Source: Leptolyngbyaceae cyanobacterium MAG.088
GTDB taxonomy: Bacteria; Cyanobacteriota; Cyanobacteriia; Phormidesmidales; Phormidesmidaceae
Direction: 5' to 3'
Length of the DNA: 35,692 nucleotides
Assembly: GCA_019634055.1 (NCBI GenBank)
Contig: JAHQVZ010000350.1
Coordinates: 1 to 35,692 of the forward strand
In this document: one piece after another, positions 1 through 9,118 of the stretch
How the letters are laid out: each line of letters opens with the position of its first letter
Numbering within the stretch: position 1 is the first letter of the stretch
Made by a program: the position numbers and the translations under genes
Notes under the pieces: model-generated
The model's input: only the letters and a program-made list of their open reading frames with translations
Database searches by the model: none
What the model was told of the DNA's origin: nothing

Positions 1-203
1 CGGACAATGTCAAGTGTGCCCATGGTGCCACCGTCAGCCAGATGGCACCGGATGAGCTATTTTACTTACAAAGCCGAGGGATTAATCGAGATCAGGCCCA
101 GCGGCTGCTTATTTACGCCTTTGCCATGGAAATTATTGAGCCCATATCGGTGGCTCCCCTGCGAGAGCGTATGACCCAGTACATTCAGCAATGGACAGTG
201 TAG
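1..203 (+). CDS. sufD: SufD, Fe-S cluster assembly scaffold subunit (3' end only)
   Basis: The window opens inside this gene; the readable frame begins at base 3 and ends with TAG at 201-203, giving 66 residues. The fragment reads [20 protein letters not shown] and continues with FYLQSRGI, which is the conserved C-terminal signature of SufB/SufD proteins: the VKCxHGATV motif followed by an LFYLxSRGI helix. SufD is a scaffold component of the SufBCD complex, which builds Fe-S clusters in the cytoplasm. The stop lies 4 nt before the sufS start, so the two are almost certainly co-transcribed; suf genes are normally clustered in cyanobacteria. SufB shares part of this signature, but the short tail and the adjacency to sufS favour SufD. 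The 5' part is outside the window. Confidence 0.9.
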   Translation, partial: DNVKCAHGATVSQMAPDELFYLQSRGINRDQAQRLLIYAFAMEIIEPISVAPLRERMTQYIQQWTV

Positions 204-207
204 GCAA

Positions 208-1470
208 ATGACTCTAACCGTGGCCAAACTCCTTGCCGATGAAGTCCGATCGGATTTTCCGATTTTGGACCAGACGGTAAATGGCAAGCCGCTCGTATAT
301 TTTGATAATGCGGCCACGTCACAAAAGCCTGATGCGGTCTTGAATGCTCTGGTGAACTATTACAACCAGGACAATGCTAATGTGCATCGAGGTGTGCATA
401 CCCTTAGCGCACGGGCAACGACTGCCTACGAAGCGACTCGCGATAAGGTGGCGGCGTTTATCAATGCGTCTAGTCGGGACGAGATTGTCTTTACCCGCAA
501 TGCCAGCGAAGCGATTAATCTGGTGGCCTATGCCTGGGGGTTGAGTAACCTCAAGCCAGGAGATGAGGTGATTTTGTCGGTGATGGAACACCACAGTAAC
601 CTGGTGCCCTGGCAGCTAGTGGCTCAGAGAACTGGGGCCGTGTTAAAACATGTGCAGCTGACGGATACTCAGGAATTTGATTTAGATCATTTTCAGGAAT
701 TGCTGTGCGATCGCACTCGCCTGGTGGCCATCAACCACGTATCTAACACCCTCGGCTGCATTAACCCGATCGAATCAGTGATTAAGCTAGCCCATGGTCA
801 GGGCGCTAAGGTGCTCATCGATGCCTGCCAGAGCATTCCCCACATGCCTGTGGATGTGCAGGCGATTGACTGTGACTGGTTGGTGGCCTCAGGGCACAAA
901 ATGTGTGGTCCGACTGGGGCCGGGTTTCTATACGGCAAACTCGACATCCTCAACGCCATGCCACCTTTTCTGGGTGGTGGGGAGATGATCCAGGATGTTT
1001 ATCTAGATCATTCAACCTATGCTGAACTGCCCCATAAGTTTGAAGCGGGCACCCCTGCCATTGCTGAAGTGATTATGCTGGGGGCGGCGGTAGATTACCT
1101 GACTGGCATTGGCATGGACCGCATTGCTCAATATGAGCATGAGTTAACTCGGTATTTGTACGAGCGGCTGGCCGATGTTCCTCAGCTTCAGCTCTATGGT
1201 CCTAAACCTGAGGCCGACGGCAGTGGTCGGGCTGCGATCGCAACTTTTACCGTTGAGAATCTTCACGCTCAAGATTTATCTACATTTTTAGATCAAGCAG
1301 GCATAGCTATTCGCTCAGGACATCACTGCACGCAGCCCCTGCACCGTCTGTTGGGTAAAGACTCTACTGCTCGAGCCAGTCTTTACTTCTACAACACCTA
1401 TGCTGAAATTGACAGCTTTATTGTTGCCCTAAAAGACACAATTGAGTTCTTTGGCAATATTTTTGATTAG
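208..1470 (+). CDS. sufS: SufS, group II cysteine desulfurase
   Basis: This 420-residue PLP enzyme releases sulfur from L-cysteine as a persulfide and passes it to the SUF machinery. The class V aminotransferase fold is complete. [12 protein letters not shown] lies near residues 30-41, and the histidine pair H128/H129 (MEHHSN) stacks on the cofactor. D205 and Q208 (DACQS) hold the PLP, and the Schiff-base lysine is K231 in [11 protein letters not shown]. The catalytic cysteine is C374 in RSGHHCTQP; the RSGHHC context is the group II (SufS/CsdA) form rather than IscS. Length is normal for the family. The ATG at 208 is 4 nt after the sufD stop, and homology starts soon after it (VRSDFPIL), so this start is sound. 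A GCGATCGC octamer lies within the gene. Confidence 0.97.
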   Translation: MTLTVAKLLADEVRSDFPILDQTVNGKPLVYFDNAATSQKPDAVLNALVNYYNQDNANVHRGVHTLSARATTAYEATRDKVAAFINASSRDEIVFTRNASEAINLVAYAWGLSNLKPGDEVILSVMEHHSNLVPWQLVAQRTGAVLKHVQLTDTQEFDLDHFQELLCDRTRLVAINHVSNTLGCINPIESVIKLAHGQGAKVLIDACQSIPHMPVDVQAIDCDWLVASGHKMCGPTGAGFLYGKLDILNAMPPFLGGGEMIQDVYLDHSTYAELPHKFEAGTPAIAEVIMLGAAVDYLTGIGMDRIAQYEHELTRYLYERLADVPQLQLYGPKPEADGSGRAAIATFTVENLHAQDLSTFLDQAGIAIRSGHHCTQPLHRLLGKDSTARASLYFYNTYAEIDSFIVALKDTIEFFGNIFD

Positions 1471-1693
1471 TCCTTTATTTCATAGAGCTATAGCAAAGCC
1501 TAATCAGCCCTGTAAGTATTGCCTAGAAACCGTTGCGGGTGTCTGCCAACGCAATTTATTAGGTTTTTTAGGTAAGAAAACATAGTTAATATCGAGCTAT
1601 TCTGAGGAATCCTTATTGAATAAGTCTGGTATTCGCATGGGACGTTAGCCCAGTTCGAACACTATCAGATTGATCCATTCTTAATCAGTCGGG

Positions 1694-3337
1694 ATGTCGT
1701 TAGCTTCTCAGCAATCTAGTCAGCCATTAATAACATCTGTTTTCTTAGACGGTCATTCGTCCCATAGGGCACTGTCCCAGGCTCTGTTGGAGCTAAATCA
1801 ATGTGGTGCAATCTACCAGGGTGATTTAGACGGAGCGGTGACTGATATCACCTACTCAGTGGTGAAAAATTTAGGCGTCACAAACTGTCAGATTTGGTTA
1901 TATGCGGACAATCGCCGCACCTTTAAGCCAGTTGCCCAATACGAGGCTATGGCTACTGAAACCCTTCCTCAGGTGATCAATGTAGCTGACTATGATGACT
2001 ATTTTCAGGATCTGGGCCAGCGGCAATGGCTAGTGGTTAATACCGATGACTCAAATTCTTCAACCAATAGCTTTGGTAACGAGGATGATCTAAGCAATAG
2101 GGATTTAGCACGCCTTCCTCCCTATTTACAAGAGCAGGCACAATCCATCACGGCTTTTATCGAAATACCTATTTATCATGATCAACAAATTGCTGGCATT
2201 TTATGTTGCACGCAACATCATACGCCTAGAGTTTGGCAATCAGTTGAAACGACTTTTATGATTACGGCAGCCTGTTTTGTTGCCCTGGTTATTAGCCATG
2301 CTAGTCAGCAGCAGGCAACAAAAGCGATAGATAAATACAAACGCAAACTTAGCCTCAAAGAGATTGAGCGACAGCAGGCAGAACAGGCCTGGCAGGAGAG
2401 CCAACGCTTTATCCAAGGTCTCCTGGATGCAAGCACCAACATTCTTTATGTTAACAACTTCGTCAATGGAGCAAATTACTATGTCAATAGCTATATGAAG
2501 ACCATCCTGGGATATTCTCCATATGATATTCAACAGTTTGGTGCGCAGTTTTTAAAGCAGATTACCCATCCAGATGATATTCAAAATCTTCATCAAGCTC
2601 GTCAGCAGCTAGCCCAATCTAGCAATGGCGATATTATCGAAAATGAATATCGCCTTCACCATAAAAAGGGGGGATGGTGCTGGATGTTGTGTCGTGAAAC
2701 TGTATTTCAGTGGAATCAGGACGGTACACCACTACAGATTTTTGGTACTGCCACTGATATCACGGAACGTAAGCGAAATGAAGCGGACCTGCAGCAAAAA
2801 AATCAAGTTCTGACAGAACTGGCAATGATAGATGGTCTAACTCAGATCGCTAATCGTCGTGCCTTTGATGATTTTATTAACAGGGCTTGGGCAGACCGCA
2901 CTAGTGCTCCTTTGTCTTTAATTTTATGTGATATTGATTGTTTCAAGCTGTATAACGACAACTACGGTCATCAAAAGGGGGATACCTGTATACAGCGCAT
3001 TGCTCAAACGCTCAAAGAAGCTGTTAAACGTCGGCCTGATTTAGTTGCCCGCTATGGTGGGGAAGAATTTGCCATTATTTTGCCCAATACCACCACAGAA
3101 GGGGCAAAGCATGTGGCTGAGAATGTTAAAACGGCTATCCAAGAATTAGAAATTGAGCATCATTATTCAATAGTTGGCCGTTATATAACCTTAAGCTTGG
3201 GCATTGCTACGGCTATGTTAAGAAATGAGCCGTCTCCCCATGAGCTGATTGCGGCGGCTGATCGAGGACTTTATCGAGCAAAATCGAATGGTCGAGCCCA
3301 ATTTGCGGTTGGATATATAAATAGTGATGATGCTTGA
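1694..3337 (+). CDS. GAF-PAS-GGDEF diguanylate cyclase
   Basis: This 547-residue soluble signalling protein should make cyclic di-GMP from two GTP. From the N-terminus it has a GAF-like sensory region (about 45-205), a glutamine-rich helical linker (about 205-240), and a PAS/PAC domain (about 240-360, ending FGTATDITERKRNE). The catalytic GGDEF domain (about 370-540) begins LAMIDGLTQIANRRAFD. The active-site loop is GGEEF at 455-459, an active variant. The allosteric inhibitory I-site RxxD is kept as R446-R-P-D449, exactly five residues before GGEEF, so product inhibition is expected. There is no transmembrane segment, which suggests an intracellular signal. The stop overlaps a possible TTG start of the next gene, and the true ATG of that gene is 9 nt further on. 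No EAL or HD-GYP phosphodiesterase partner is in the window. Confidence 0.93.
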   Translation: MSLASQQSSQPLITSVFLDGHSSHRALSQALLELNQCGAIYQGDLDGAVTDITYSVVKNLGVTNCQIWLYADNRRTFKPVAQYEAMATETLPQVINVADYDDYFQDLGQRQWLVVNTDDSNSSTNSFGNEDDLSNRDLARLPPYLQEQAQSITAFIEIPIYHDQQIAGILCCTQHHTPRVWQSVETTFMITAACFVALVISHASQQQATKAIDKYKRKLSLKEIERQQAEQAWQESQRFIQGLLDASTNILYVNNFVNGANYYVNSYMKTILGYSPYDIQQFGAQFLKQITHPDDIQNLHQARQQLAQSSNGDIIENEYRLHHKKGGWCWMLCRETVFQWNQDGTPLQIFGTATDITERKRNEADLQQKNQVLTELAMIDGLTQIANRRAFDDFINRAWADRTSAPLSLILCDIDCFKLYNDNYGHQKGDTCIQRIAQTLKEAVKRRPDLVARYGGEEFAIILPNTTTEGAKHVAENVKTAIQELEIEHHYSIVGRYITLSLGIATAMLRNEPSPHELIAAADRGLYRAKSNGRAQFAVGYINSDDA

Positions 3338-3345
3338 CTACAGCT

Positions 3346-3813
3346 ATGAAAACCAATGCAGCGCGTCTACTAGATGCTCTGGCAATTGATTATCAAATAC
3401 TTAACTACCCGGTGGATCCTAACGACCTAGTAGCTAGCTCTACAGCCGATAAACTGGGGCTTCCCCATGACCAGGTCTTTAAAACGTTAGTGATTCGAGG
3501 CGATCGCAACGGCATCTGTTTAGCTGTATTGGCCGCTAACGCTCAGCTGAATCTTAAGGCCTTGGCCAAACTTACCAAAGACCGAAAAATGCTACCTGTT
3601 GCCCTTAAGGAAGTGCAGCCCCTTACCGGCTATATCCGTGGTGGTGTTACGGCTCTTGCCTGCAAAAAGAAGTATCCCACCTATGTGGATGAGTGGATGG
3701 AAGCCCACGACCAAATTGCCGTATCAGCAGGCATGCGTGGTGTCATGCTTTGGCTCAGCCCTCAGGATTACATCAAAGCTACCCAAGCTACTGTAGGTGC
3801 CATCATCCTGTAG
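3346..3813 (+). CDS. ybaK: Cys-tRNA(Pro)/Cys-tRNA(Cys) deacylase, YbaK/EbsC family
   Basis: This 155-residue trans-editing enzyme hydrolyses Cys mischarged on tRNA(Pro). I start it at the ATG at 3346, because the protein then begins MKTNAARLLD, the usual YbaK N-terminus; a TTG at 3334 overlapping the upstream stop would add four residues and looks less likely. The catalytic lysine is K46 in QVFKTLV, followed by LAVLAANAQLNLKALAK and the C-terminal GGVTALACKKKYP and SAGMRGVMLWLSP segments typical of the family. It closely follows the cyclase gene and may share its transcript. Prolyl-tRNA synthetase, the enzyme whose Cys errors it corrects, is encoded about 3.3 kb downstream in the same direction. 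It converges with the response regulator gene with a 38-nt gap. Confidence 0.93.
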   Translation: MKTNAARLLDALAIDYQILNYPVDPNDLVASSTADKLGLPHDQVFKTLVIRGDRNGICLAVLAANAQLNLKALAKLTKDRKMLPVALKEVQPLTGYIRGGVTALACKKKYPTYVDEWMEAHDQIAVSAGMRGVMLWLSPQDYIKATQATVGAIIL

Positions 3814-3851
3814 GGGGCATAGCAGGGCAACGTCTCTATACCGGATATAAT

Positions 3852-4568
3852 CTATCGGGCCATTAGCATATAACCCCGGCCTTGAATTGTCATAATCTGC
3901 ACTGCACTGCTGTAGAGTTTAGTTCTCAGACGTGAAATGTGTACATCCAGCGCTTTAGTCTCCAACTCATCATCATTGGTATATCCCCATACCTGCCGGA
4001 GGATATTATCGCGGGTGAAAATTTGCCCTGGAGACTGAGCTAGCAAATATAGAATATGGAATTCTATCTCAGTCAGGCGAATATAGGTGTTGTTGTCATA
4101 AACCTTACGGGTTTGGGGATAAAGGACAAGATTACCCACCGCGATAACTTCTAAGTCGTTGTTACCCCGACTAACGGGTCTTTCCCTTGATTCTGGAGAC
4201 AATCGTCTCAATATTGACCGGATTCGAGCAATTAGCTCTCGACTCGAAAAGGGTTTAACAATATAGTCATTGGCTCCTAGATCTAAACCAGTTACGCGAT
4301 CAGACGGATTACCGAGTACCGTTGCCATAATGATTGGCACATCTGATTCCTGACGGATCAGTTGACACACTTGAAATCCATCCAACTTAGGCATCAAGAC
4401 ATCCAGTACCACCAAATCAATTGCATAGGTTCTAAACTGATTCAGGGTTTCCTCTCCATCGGCGGCTAAAACGACACTATAGCCAGCTTTAATTAAATTG
4501 CGCCGTAACGCATTGCGGATATGAACCTCATCCTCAGCAATTAGGATGACAGTCTTAGATTTATCCAC
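3852..4568 (-). CDS. OmpR/PhoB-type response regulator (RpaB/Ycf27-like)
   Basis: This 238-residue protein has an N-terminal receiver (about 6-120) and a C-terminal winged-helix DNA-binding domain (about 145-236). Receiver residues are intact: acidic pair E12/D13, phospho-acceptor D56 in VVLDVLMPKLDG, T83 and K105 in YIVKPFSSREL. The effector domain carries RLTEIEFHILYLLAQSPGQ and DVHISRLRTKL, the PhoB recognition helix region, and ends with QGRGYMLM. Wording such as SDVPIIMATVLGNPSDRVTGLDLGANDYIVKPFS resembles cyanobacterial RpaA/RpaB/Ycf27 regulators but is clearly diverged (ATVLG for LTALG, N100 for D), so I do not name it rpaB. It is transcribed away from the histidine kinase gene across a long shared upstream region, which makes a two-component pair possible but unproven. 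Confidence 0.93.
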   Translation of the reverse strand: MDKSKTVILIAEDEVHIRNALRRNLIKAGYSVVLAADGEETLNQFRTYAIDLVVLDVLMPKLDGFQVCQLIRQESDVPIIMATVLGNPSDRVTGLDLGANDYIVKPFSSRELIARIRSILRRLSPESRERPVSRGNNDLEVIAVGNLVLYPQTRKVYDNNTYIRLTEIEFHILYLLAQSPGQIFTRDNILRQVWGYTNDDELETKALDVHISRLRTKLYSSAVQIMTIQGRGYMLMAR

Positions 4569-5497
4569 CTGATATCACCTCAATGCACAGCCCTGCAAAA
4601 TGAGCGCCATTAGGCGTTTATTTTGCGCATTCAAAGCATCGTGGAGGTAAATGGCCAAAGCAATTTAGGTATTAACTCATAGCTAAACCAAAAAAATAAT
4701 AGCTAGCTATGTGAGCCGTTAATAAGTGCATACAATATCTATGCACTTGCGGTCATAACACCTAGTAAAAAAAAATCTCAAAAAAGTGAAACCAAAAGCA
4801 ACTTAATTACTATTTGTTGAATTAAAGTCCCCTTAATTTTGCAGTGTCTATCTATGTTGATGAAGTCTAACTCGTTTGATACTTTAGCATTTTAGACACC
4901 TAATCAAAGACTTTTAGCTGGTTAGGTACAATCGTCTTAATGATTTGATACATTTTTAAACAAATGTGTCAGCCACCGACGTTCGTAGGACGACTGCAGT
5001 CTAATGACTCTATAAGTTCATGTGAGGTTTATAGGTCGCATGTCTTGGTCGTTAAGCGTTCGCTTGGTGGAAGTAAGGTTTGATTTTTGGCGTAGCTGTG
5101 CATCAAACTATTGCTCTTTATGTAAAGTGAAATAGCTTTGGATTAAGGCTTAAGACAATACTTTAAAAGGGCTAACAGTTGTTATTTTCTCGATTTTTTA
5201 ACTTTAAAGGCCCGTTGACTATCTCCTTGATTTTGCTCAGATTGAAAATGTTGATGTAAGTCTTTGAGCTATCATTATTTGTTGGTCATAAAATATTTAT
5301 TTTTTTGATCACGGCTATATTTTTAGAGCTTTATAATTTGGCTGTTTCCATTTTTTGTCCACTTTTTTAGACGTTATTTTATTAGAGTCAGTTTTATATA
5401 ACTGTTGAACGGGATGTTAGTAATTCCGCTAATAATTTGTTTGGGTTAGCTAATTAATCTGATGATTTAATAGTGGAAGTAGATTCTTGGTGTTTGA
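4569..5497. other. 929-bp AT-rich divergent intergenic region (regulator/kinase)
   Basis: I see no credible gene here. The region is AT-rich with many poly-A and poly-T tracts and should hold the promoters of both divergent genes. Two dyads stand out. One is the perfect 12-bp palindrome ATAGCTAGCTAT at 4699-4710. The other is an imperfect dyad with arms TGATACATTT (4946-4955) and AAATGTGTCA (4962-4971) around a 6-nt centre, matching at 9 of 10 positions. Either could be a regulator site. No clear Shine-Dalgarno sequence precedes the kinase ATG. Confidence 0.5.
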
Positions 5498-6865
5498 ATG
5501 ACATCAAGCCATTTTCTCCTGCACATTACTCACTGTGAAGCGATTTTTTGGGAGGCTAGAATAGCTTTGATAGGTAGTGGGTTTGACTTTGATTTATTTC
5601 AGTCTGAAATGATTAACTCAGACCCATCTGTGCGGTTTGCCCAGGATGCCGATGTTGTCCTTGATCCAGCAGGGAGCATCGAACGTATTTTGGCGCTCAT
5701 ACGGCAAGGAGGGTCTCTTCAAGAGTTGGTTAATTGGTTGCCGACCACTATGGCCAGGCAGTTTGATCTGCAAGGCTTTCAGATAGAGTTATATGCTGAT
5801 GATCAGCAAAAGGTTAAGTTGATCGGTGGTGTTGGTGATGGTTGGCTGGGGCCAGCGTACCAATCTCGGTCAGTCAAGCAATATTGGGAGCTGTATGAGC
5901 CGTTAACTCAAGGTGCATCGCTGCAGTTTAGTTCCCAAGAGCTAGGAGAGCAAAAAAACTCGAATACAGGTTTGACCTGGTTAGGGTGTCCCATCAGAGC
6001 CAGGTCAAGGCTATTGGGTAATGTTTGGGCGATTCGCTCGGGGCAATGTGTGTTTGATGGCGATGAGTCAAAGCAGCTGTGTCAGCTGGCTGATTATGTT
6101 GCGATCGCACTATATCAAACCCAATTAGAACACACCTTAGAGCAGCAGCAATCAGAAATTCACCAGTTGCGTAAAGCCAAGGATGAATTTTTACAGCTGA
6201 TTTCCCATGAATTGTTTGTTCCCCTTGGCAGTATCCAGCTGTCTGCTCAGACCTTGGAGAGAATCTTCAAAGATGCCTCCTGGCGTAAGGTGCCCAAGCG
6301 TAGCACTGTTCTCAAAGTCTTGAGTCTTCTCAACCAAGAATGTCGACGACAGAAACAGTTTGTCGATAATCTCGTTACCCTGATGTTTCCTGAGCATCAA
6401 AAGGTACCAGAGCCAGTTTTGATGAATCTGAGCGACTGGTTGCCGTCATTGTTACGCACATTTGAATCCAGATTTGAGCAAGAGTCTTTAAAGTTCAGCG
6501 CCACTATTCCTAAAGACCCCCTATTATTTGAATGTAATGTGACCCAGCTAGAGCGAGTGATGAATGAGCTGGTGAACAACGCAATTAAATACACCCCGGC
6601 TAAAAAGACCGTAAAAATTGCAGTTAAAGCCACTGATGCAAAAGTGGAAATTGAGGTTGCCAATACGGGGGTGCAAATTCCGACCAGTCATCAGCCCCAT
6701 GTCTTTGAAAAGTTTTATCGAGTCCCTGAGTTGGATCAGCGACAGTACGGTGGCAGTGGATTGGGGTTAGCGCTGGTCAAGCAACTGGTTGCTAATTTAG
6801 GCGGAACGATTGATTTGAAGAGCACCAAGCAGAAAACGACCTTTACTGTGAAATTGCCCAGGTAA
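5498..6865 (+). CDS. GAF-domain sensor histidine kinase with atypical G1 box
   Basis: This 455-residue cytoplasmic kinase has an uncharacterised N-terminus (1-70), a GAF-like region (about 70-208), a short coiled coil (about 208-228), a HisKA dimerisation domain and a HATPase_c domain. The phospho-acceptor is H237 in LQLISHELFVPL. The N box is NELVNNAIKYTP with N361, the F box is HVFEKFYRV (401-409), and the G2 box is GGSGLGLALVKQL (418-430). The G1 box, normally DxGxG, reads NTGVQIP (389-395): the adenine-contacting Asp is Asn and the second Gly is Gln. Autokinase activity may therefore be weak or altered. No membrane segment or signal peptide is present. The start is uncertain: there is no obvious ribosome-binding site, and an internal Met at residue 38 (MINSDPS) is an alternative. 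It is divergent from the response regulator upstream and may be its partner. Confidence 0.88.
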   Translation: MTSSHFLLHITHCEAIFWEARIALIGSGFDFDLFQSEMINSDPSVRFAQDADVVLDPAGSIERILALIRQGGSLQELVNWLPTTMARQFDLQGFQIELYADDQQKVKLIGGVGDGWLGPAYQSRSVKQYWELYEPLTQGASLQFSSQELGEQKNSNTGLTWLGCPIRARSRLLGNVWAIRSGQCVFDGDESKQLCQLADYVAIALYQTQLEHTLEQQQSEIHQLRKAKDEFLQLISHELFVPLGSIQLSAQTLERIFKDASWRKVPKRSTVLKVLSLLNQECRRQKQFVDNLVTLMFPEHQKVPEPVLMNLSDWLPSLLRTFESRFEQESLKFSATIPKDPLLFECNVTQLERVMNELVNNAIKYTPAKKTVKIAVKATDAKVEIEVANTGVQIPTSHQPHVFEKFYRVPELDQRQYGGSGLGLALVKQLVANLGGTIDLKSTKQKTTFTVKLPR

Positions 6866-6916
6866 AGTAGCGGCCTAAAGGCCAGGCAATGGACAAGGGC
6901 CTAACGGTCGGGCAGT

Positions 6917-6986
6917 GGGCAGTGAGGGGTTGTAAGTAGATCATTTTGAATATAAATAGATTGTTTGACTTTATAACTCACTGCCC
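6917..6986. repeat. GGGCAGTG-type inverted repeat in intergenic spacer
   Basis: The arms GGGCAGTGAG (6917-6926) and CTCACTGCCC (6977-6986) are perfectly complementary, with one more T-A pair outside, around a 50-nt AT-rich centre. The left arm is preceded by a second partial copy (GGGCAGT, 6910-6916), giving the short tandem GGGCAGTGGGCAGTG that I recall as a dispersed motif in cyanobacterial intergenic DNA. It lies between the histidine kinase and proS. It may be a relic repeat or a weak transcript end; there is no U-tract. Confidence 0.5.
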
Positions 6987-7098
6987 AGCCCAGTGAACCG
7001 CCTGCTCACATAGTGAGCAAACGACCCCAGCACAATAAACTACACCACCTTGCTTTAATGCACTAAACTGTGGTGATGTTGCGAGTATTTGCTTAACT

Positions 7099-8910
7099 AT
7101 GCGCCTGTCCCAGATGCTGTTTGTCACACTGCGTGAAGATCCTGCTGAGGCAGAGATTCCCAGTCACAAGCTAATGCTCCGGGCGGGGTATATCCGGCGG
7201 ATTTCGAGCGGTGTATTTGCCTATTTACCCTTGATGCTACGGGTATTGAACAAGGTATCGGCGATTGTTCGCGAGGAAATGAACGCGACAGGTGCTCAGG
7301 AATGTTTGCTACCCCAGCTGCAGCCCGCAGAACTGTGGCAGGAGTCGGGCCGGTGGGATACCTATACCAAGGCCGAAGGCATCATGTTTGCCCTGACGGA
7401 TAGGCGTCAGCAACAGGTGGCCCTTGGCCCTACCCATGAGGAAGTGATCACCACAGTAGCGCGCGACATGGTGCGGTCCTATCGGCAGTTGCCCACCCAT
7501 CTATATCAGATTCAAACTAAGTTTCGCGATGAGATTCGCCCGCGATTTGGTTTGATGCGTGGGCGTGAATTCATTATGAAAGATGGTTATTCCTTCCATG
7601 CGGACATAGATAGCCTCAAGGCCACCTATGACGAGATGTACCAGGCTTATAGCAATGTGCTCAGCCGCTGCGGTCTGAAGTTTCGGGCAGTGGAAGCAGA
7701 TTCTGGAGCCATTGGAGGTTCGGGTTCCCATGAGTTTATGGTGCTGGCGGACGCCGGTGAAGATGAGGTGCTCTACACCGAGGATGGTAAGTACGCTGCC
7801 AATGTGGAAAAGGCTATTTCCTTACCGGCTGATGCCGTTCCTTCTAACTTTAATCAGTACCAAAAACTAGAAACGCCCAATACTTCCACCATTGAAACCA
7901 TGGCGAAGTTTCTAGATTGCTCCCCTACCCAGATTGTCAAAAACGTTTTGTACCAGGCAGTTTATGACAATGGCCAGACGGTGCTGGTGTTGATCAATAT
8001 CCGGGGGGATCAGGACGTTAATGATACCAAGCTGCAAAATGCCCTCACCAATCTAGCTGCAGATTATGATGCGTCCACCCTTTTGTCCTTAGAGGTGCCC
8101 GACCCTGACGCCCAGGCTAAATGGGCGTCAAAACCGTTACCCCTGGGCTACATTGCCCCCGATATAGCCGATGACTATATTCAAAAGCTGGATAATGTAT
8201 CTCCCAAGTTTCTGCGTTTGGTGGATGAAACGGCCGTAGACCTGAAGAATTTTGGCACCGGTGCCAATGAGAAGGGCTACCACGTAGTGGGTGCTAACTG
8301 GGGAGAGCAGTTTGAGTTACCTAAAATTGTTGTCGATGTGCGCAATGCCACGGCTGGAGATCGGGCGGTCCATGATCCTAGCCAGCTAATTCAAACTGCA
8401 CGGGGCATTGAAATTGGCCATATTTTCCAGCTGGGCACTAAATACTCCCAGAAAATGGGGGCCACCTATACCGATGAAGGCGGTAAAGCTCAGCCGCTGG
8501 TGATGGGGTGCTACGGCATTGGGGTATCGCGTTTAGCCCAGGCCGCAGTGGAGCAGTCCTATGACAAAAATGGGATTATTTGGCCGGTTGCGATCGCGCC
8601 CTACCATGCTGTCGTTGTCGTTCCTAACATTAATGACGAGGCCCAAATGGCTGCTGCCGAAAAGCTTTACCACGACCTGAATGCAGCCGGTGTTGAAACC
8701 TTACTTGACGACCGCAAAGAGCGAGCGGGTGTAAAGTTCAAAGATTCCGAGCTGATCGGCATTCCTTTCCGGGTGGTGACCGGTCGTTCGTTGAAAGAGG
8801 GTAAGGTAGAAGCGGTTAAACGGGCCGATGGCGAATCGGTTGAACTAGTCTTAGATGACGTAGTGGCAACCGTGAAGCAATGGGTGGATGAAGCCATTGC
8901 AGGCACATAA
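7099..8910 (+). CDS. proS: Prolyl-tRNA synthetase, bacterial type with editing domain
   Basis: This 603-residue class II synthetase charges tRNA(Pro). It has [20 protein letters not shown] at the start, the motif 1 region [18 protein letters not shown] (about 28-45), GPTHEEVIT (110-118), motif 2 in [17 protein letters not shown] (142-158), and motif 3 around [10 protein letters not shown]. The anticodon-binding domain follows (about 490-600). The INS insertion (about 225-405) is present; it normally removes Ala from tRNA(Pro), and K281 in PTQIVKNVL sits where its functional lysine is expected. INS and YbaK are related folds, and a YbaK is encoded just upstream, so this neighbourhood supplies both Ala and Cys proofreading. 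Length and both ends match bacterial proS. A GCGATCGC octamer lies in the 3' half. Confidence 0.97.
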   Translation: MRLSQMLFVTLREDPAEAEIPSHKLMLRAGYIRRISSGVFAYLPLMLRVLNKVSAIVREEMNATGAQECLLPQLQPAELWQESGRWDTYTKAEGIMFALTDRRQQQVALGPTHEEVITTVARDMVRSYRQLPTHLYQIQTKFRDEIRPRFGLMRGREFIMKDGYSFHADIDSLKATYDEMYQAYSNVLSRCGLKFRAVEADSGAIGGSGSHEFMVLADAGEDEVLYTEDGKYAANVEKAISLPADAVPSNFNQYQKLETPNTSTIETMAKFLDCSPTQIVKNVLYQAVYDNGQTVLVLINIRGDQDVNDTKLQNALTNLAADYDASTLLSLEVPDPDAQAKWASKPLPLGYIAPDIADDYIQKLDNVSPKFLRLVDETAVDLKNFGTGANEKGYHVVGANWGEQFELPKIVVDVRNATAGDRAVHDPSQLIQTARGIEIGHIFQLGTKYSQKMGATYTDEGGKAQPLVMGCYGIGVSRLAQAAVEQSYDKNGIIWPVAIAPYHAVVVVPNINDEAQMAAAEKLYHDLNAAGVETLLDDRKERAGVKFKDSELIGIPFRVVTGRSLKEGKVEAVKRADGESVELVLDDVVATVKQWVDEAIAGT

Positions 8911-9054
8911 ATCATCCATCTAAGCGCAAGGCCTAAGGCTAACCACCAGTGTCTATCTCCTCTCAGGAGGGGCTTAGGGGAGGGGAGATCGTTGGCGCTA
9001 TCGATCGAAACCACACCACCCAAAGGGAAATCCCACTCTGCTATTTGAGATAAC

Positions 9055-9082
9055 CTTCTCGATAGAGAAGCTTTATTGTGCC
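9055..9082 (+). terminator. Weak hairpin after proS
   Basis: A perfect 6-bp stem (CTTCTC at 9055-9060, GAGAAG at 9065-9070) closes a GATA tetraloop and is followed by CTTTATT. The short stem and broken T-run make it only a weak intrinsic terminator candidate for proS; it could equally be a leader hairpin of the next gene. Confidence 0.3.
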
Positions 9083-9118
9083 CAATAGGGGAGTTGTCAC
9101 GTATATGGCATTTTTCTA

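Noticed and set aside
1520-1580. Possible terminator after sufS (CGTTG/CAACG with a later T-run)
   Set aside because: The stem is only 5 bp, the inner bases do not pair, and the T-run is displaced from the stem.
3852-4568. Naming the response regulator rpaB
   Set aside because: Key RpaB stretches are altered (ATVLG, GANDY) and the gene context gives no support; family level is as far as the sequence goes.
3852-6865. Response regulator and histidine kinase as a proven cognate pair
   Set aside because: Divergent orientation and a 929-bp gap are only suggestive; many cyanobacterial kinases and regulators are orphans.
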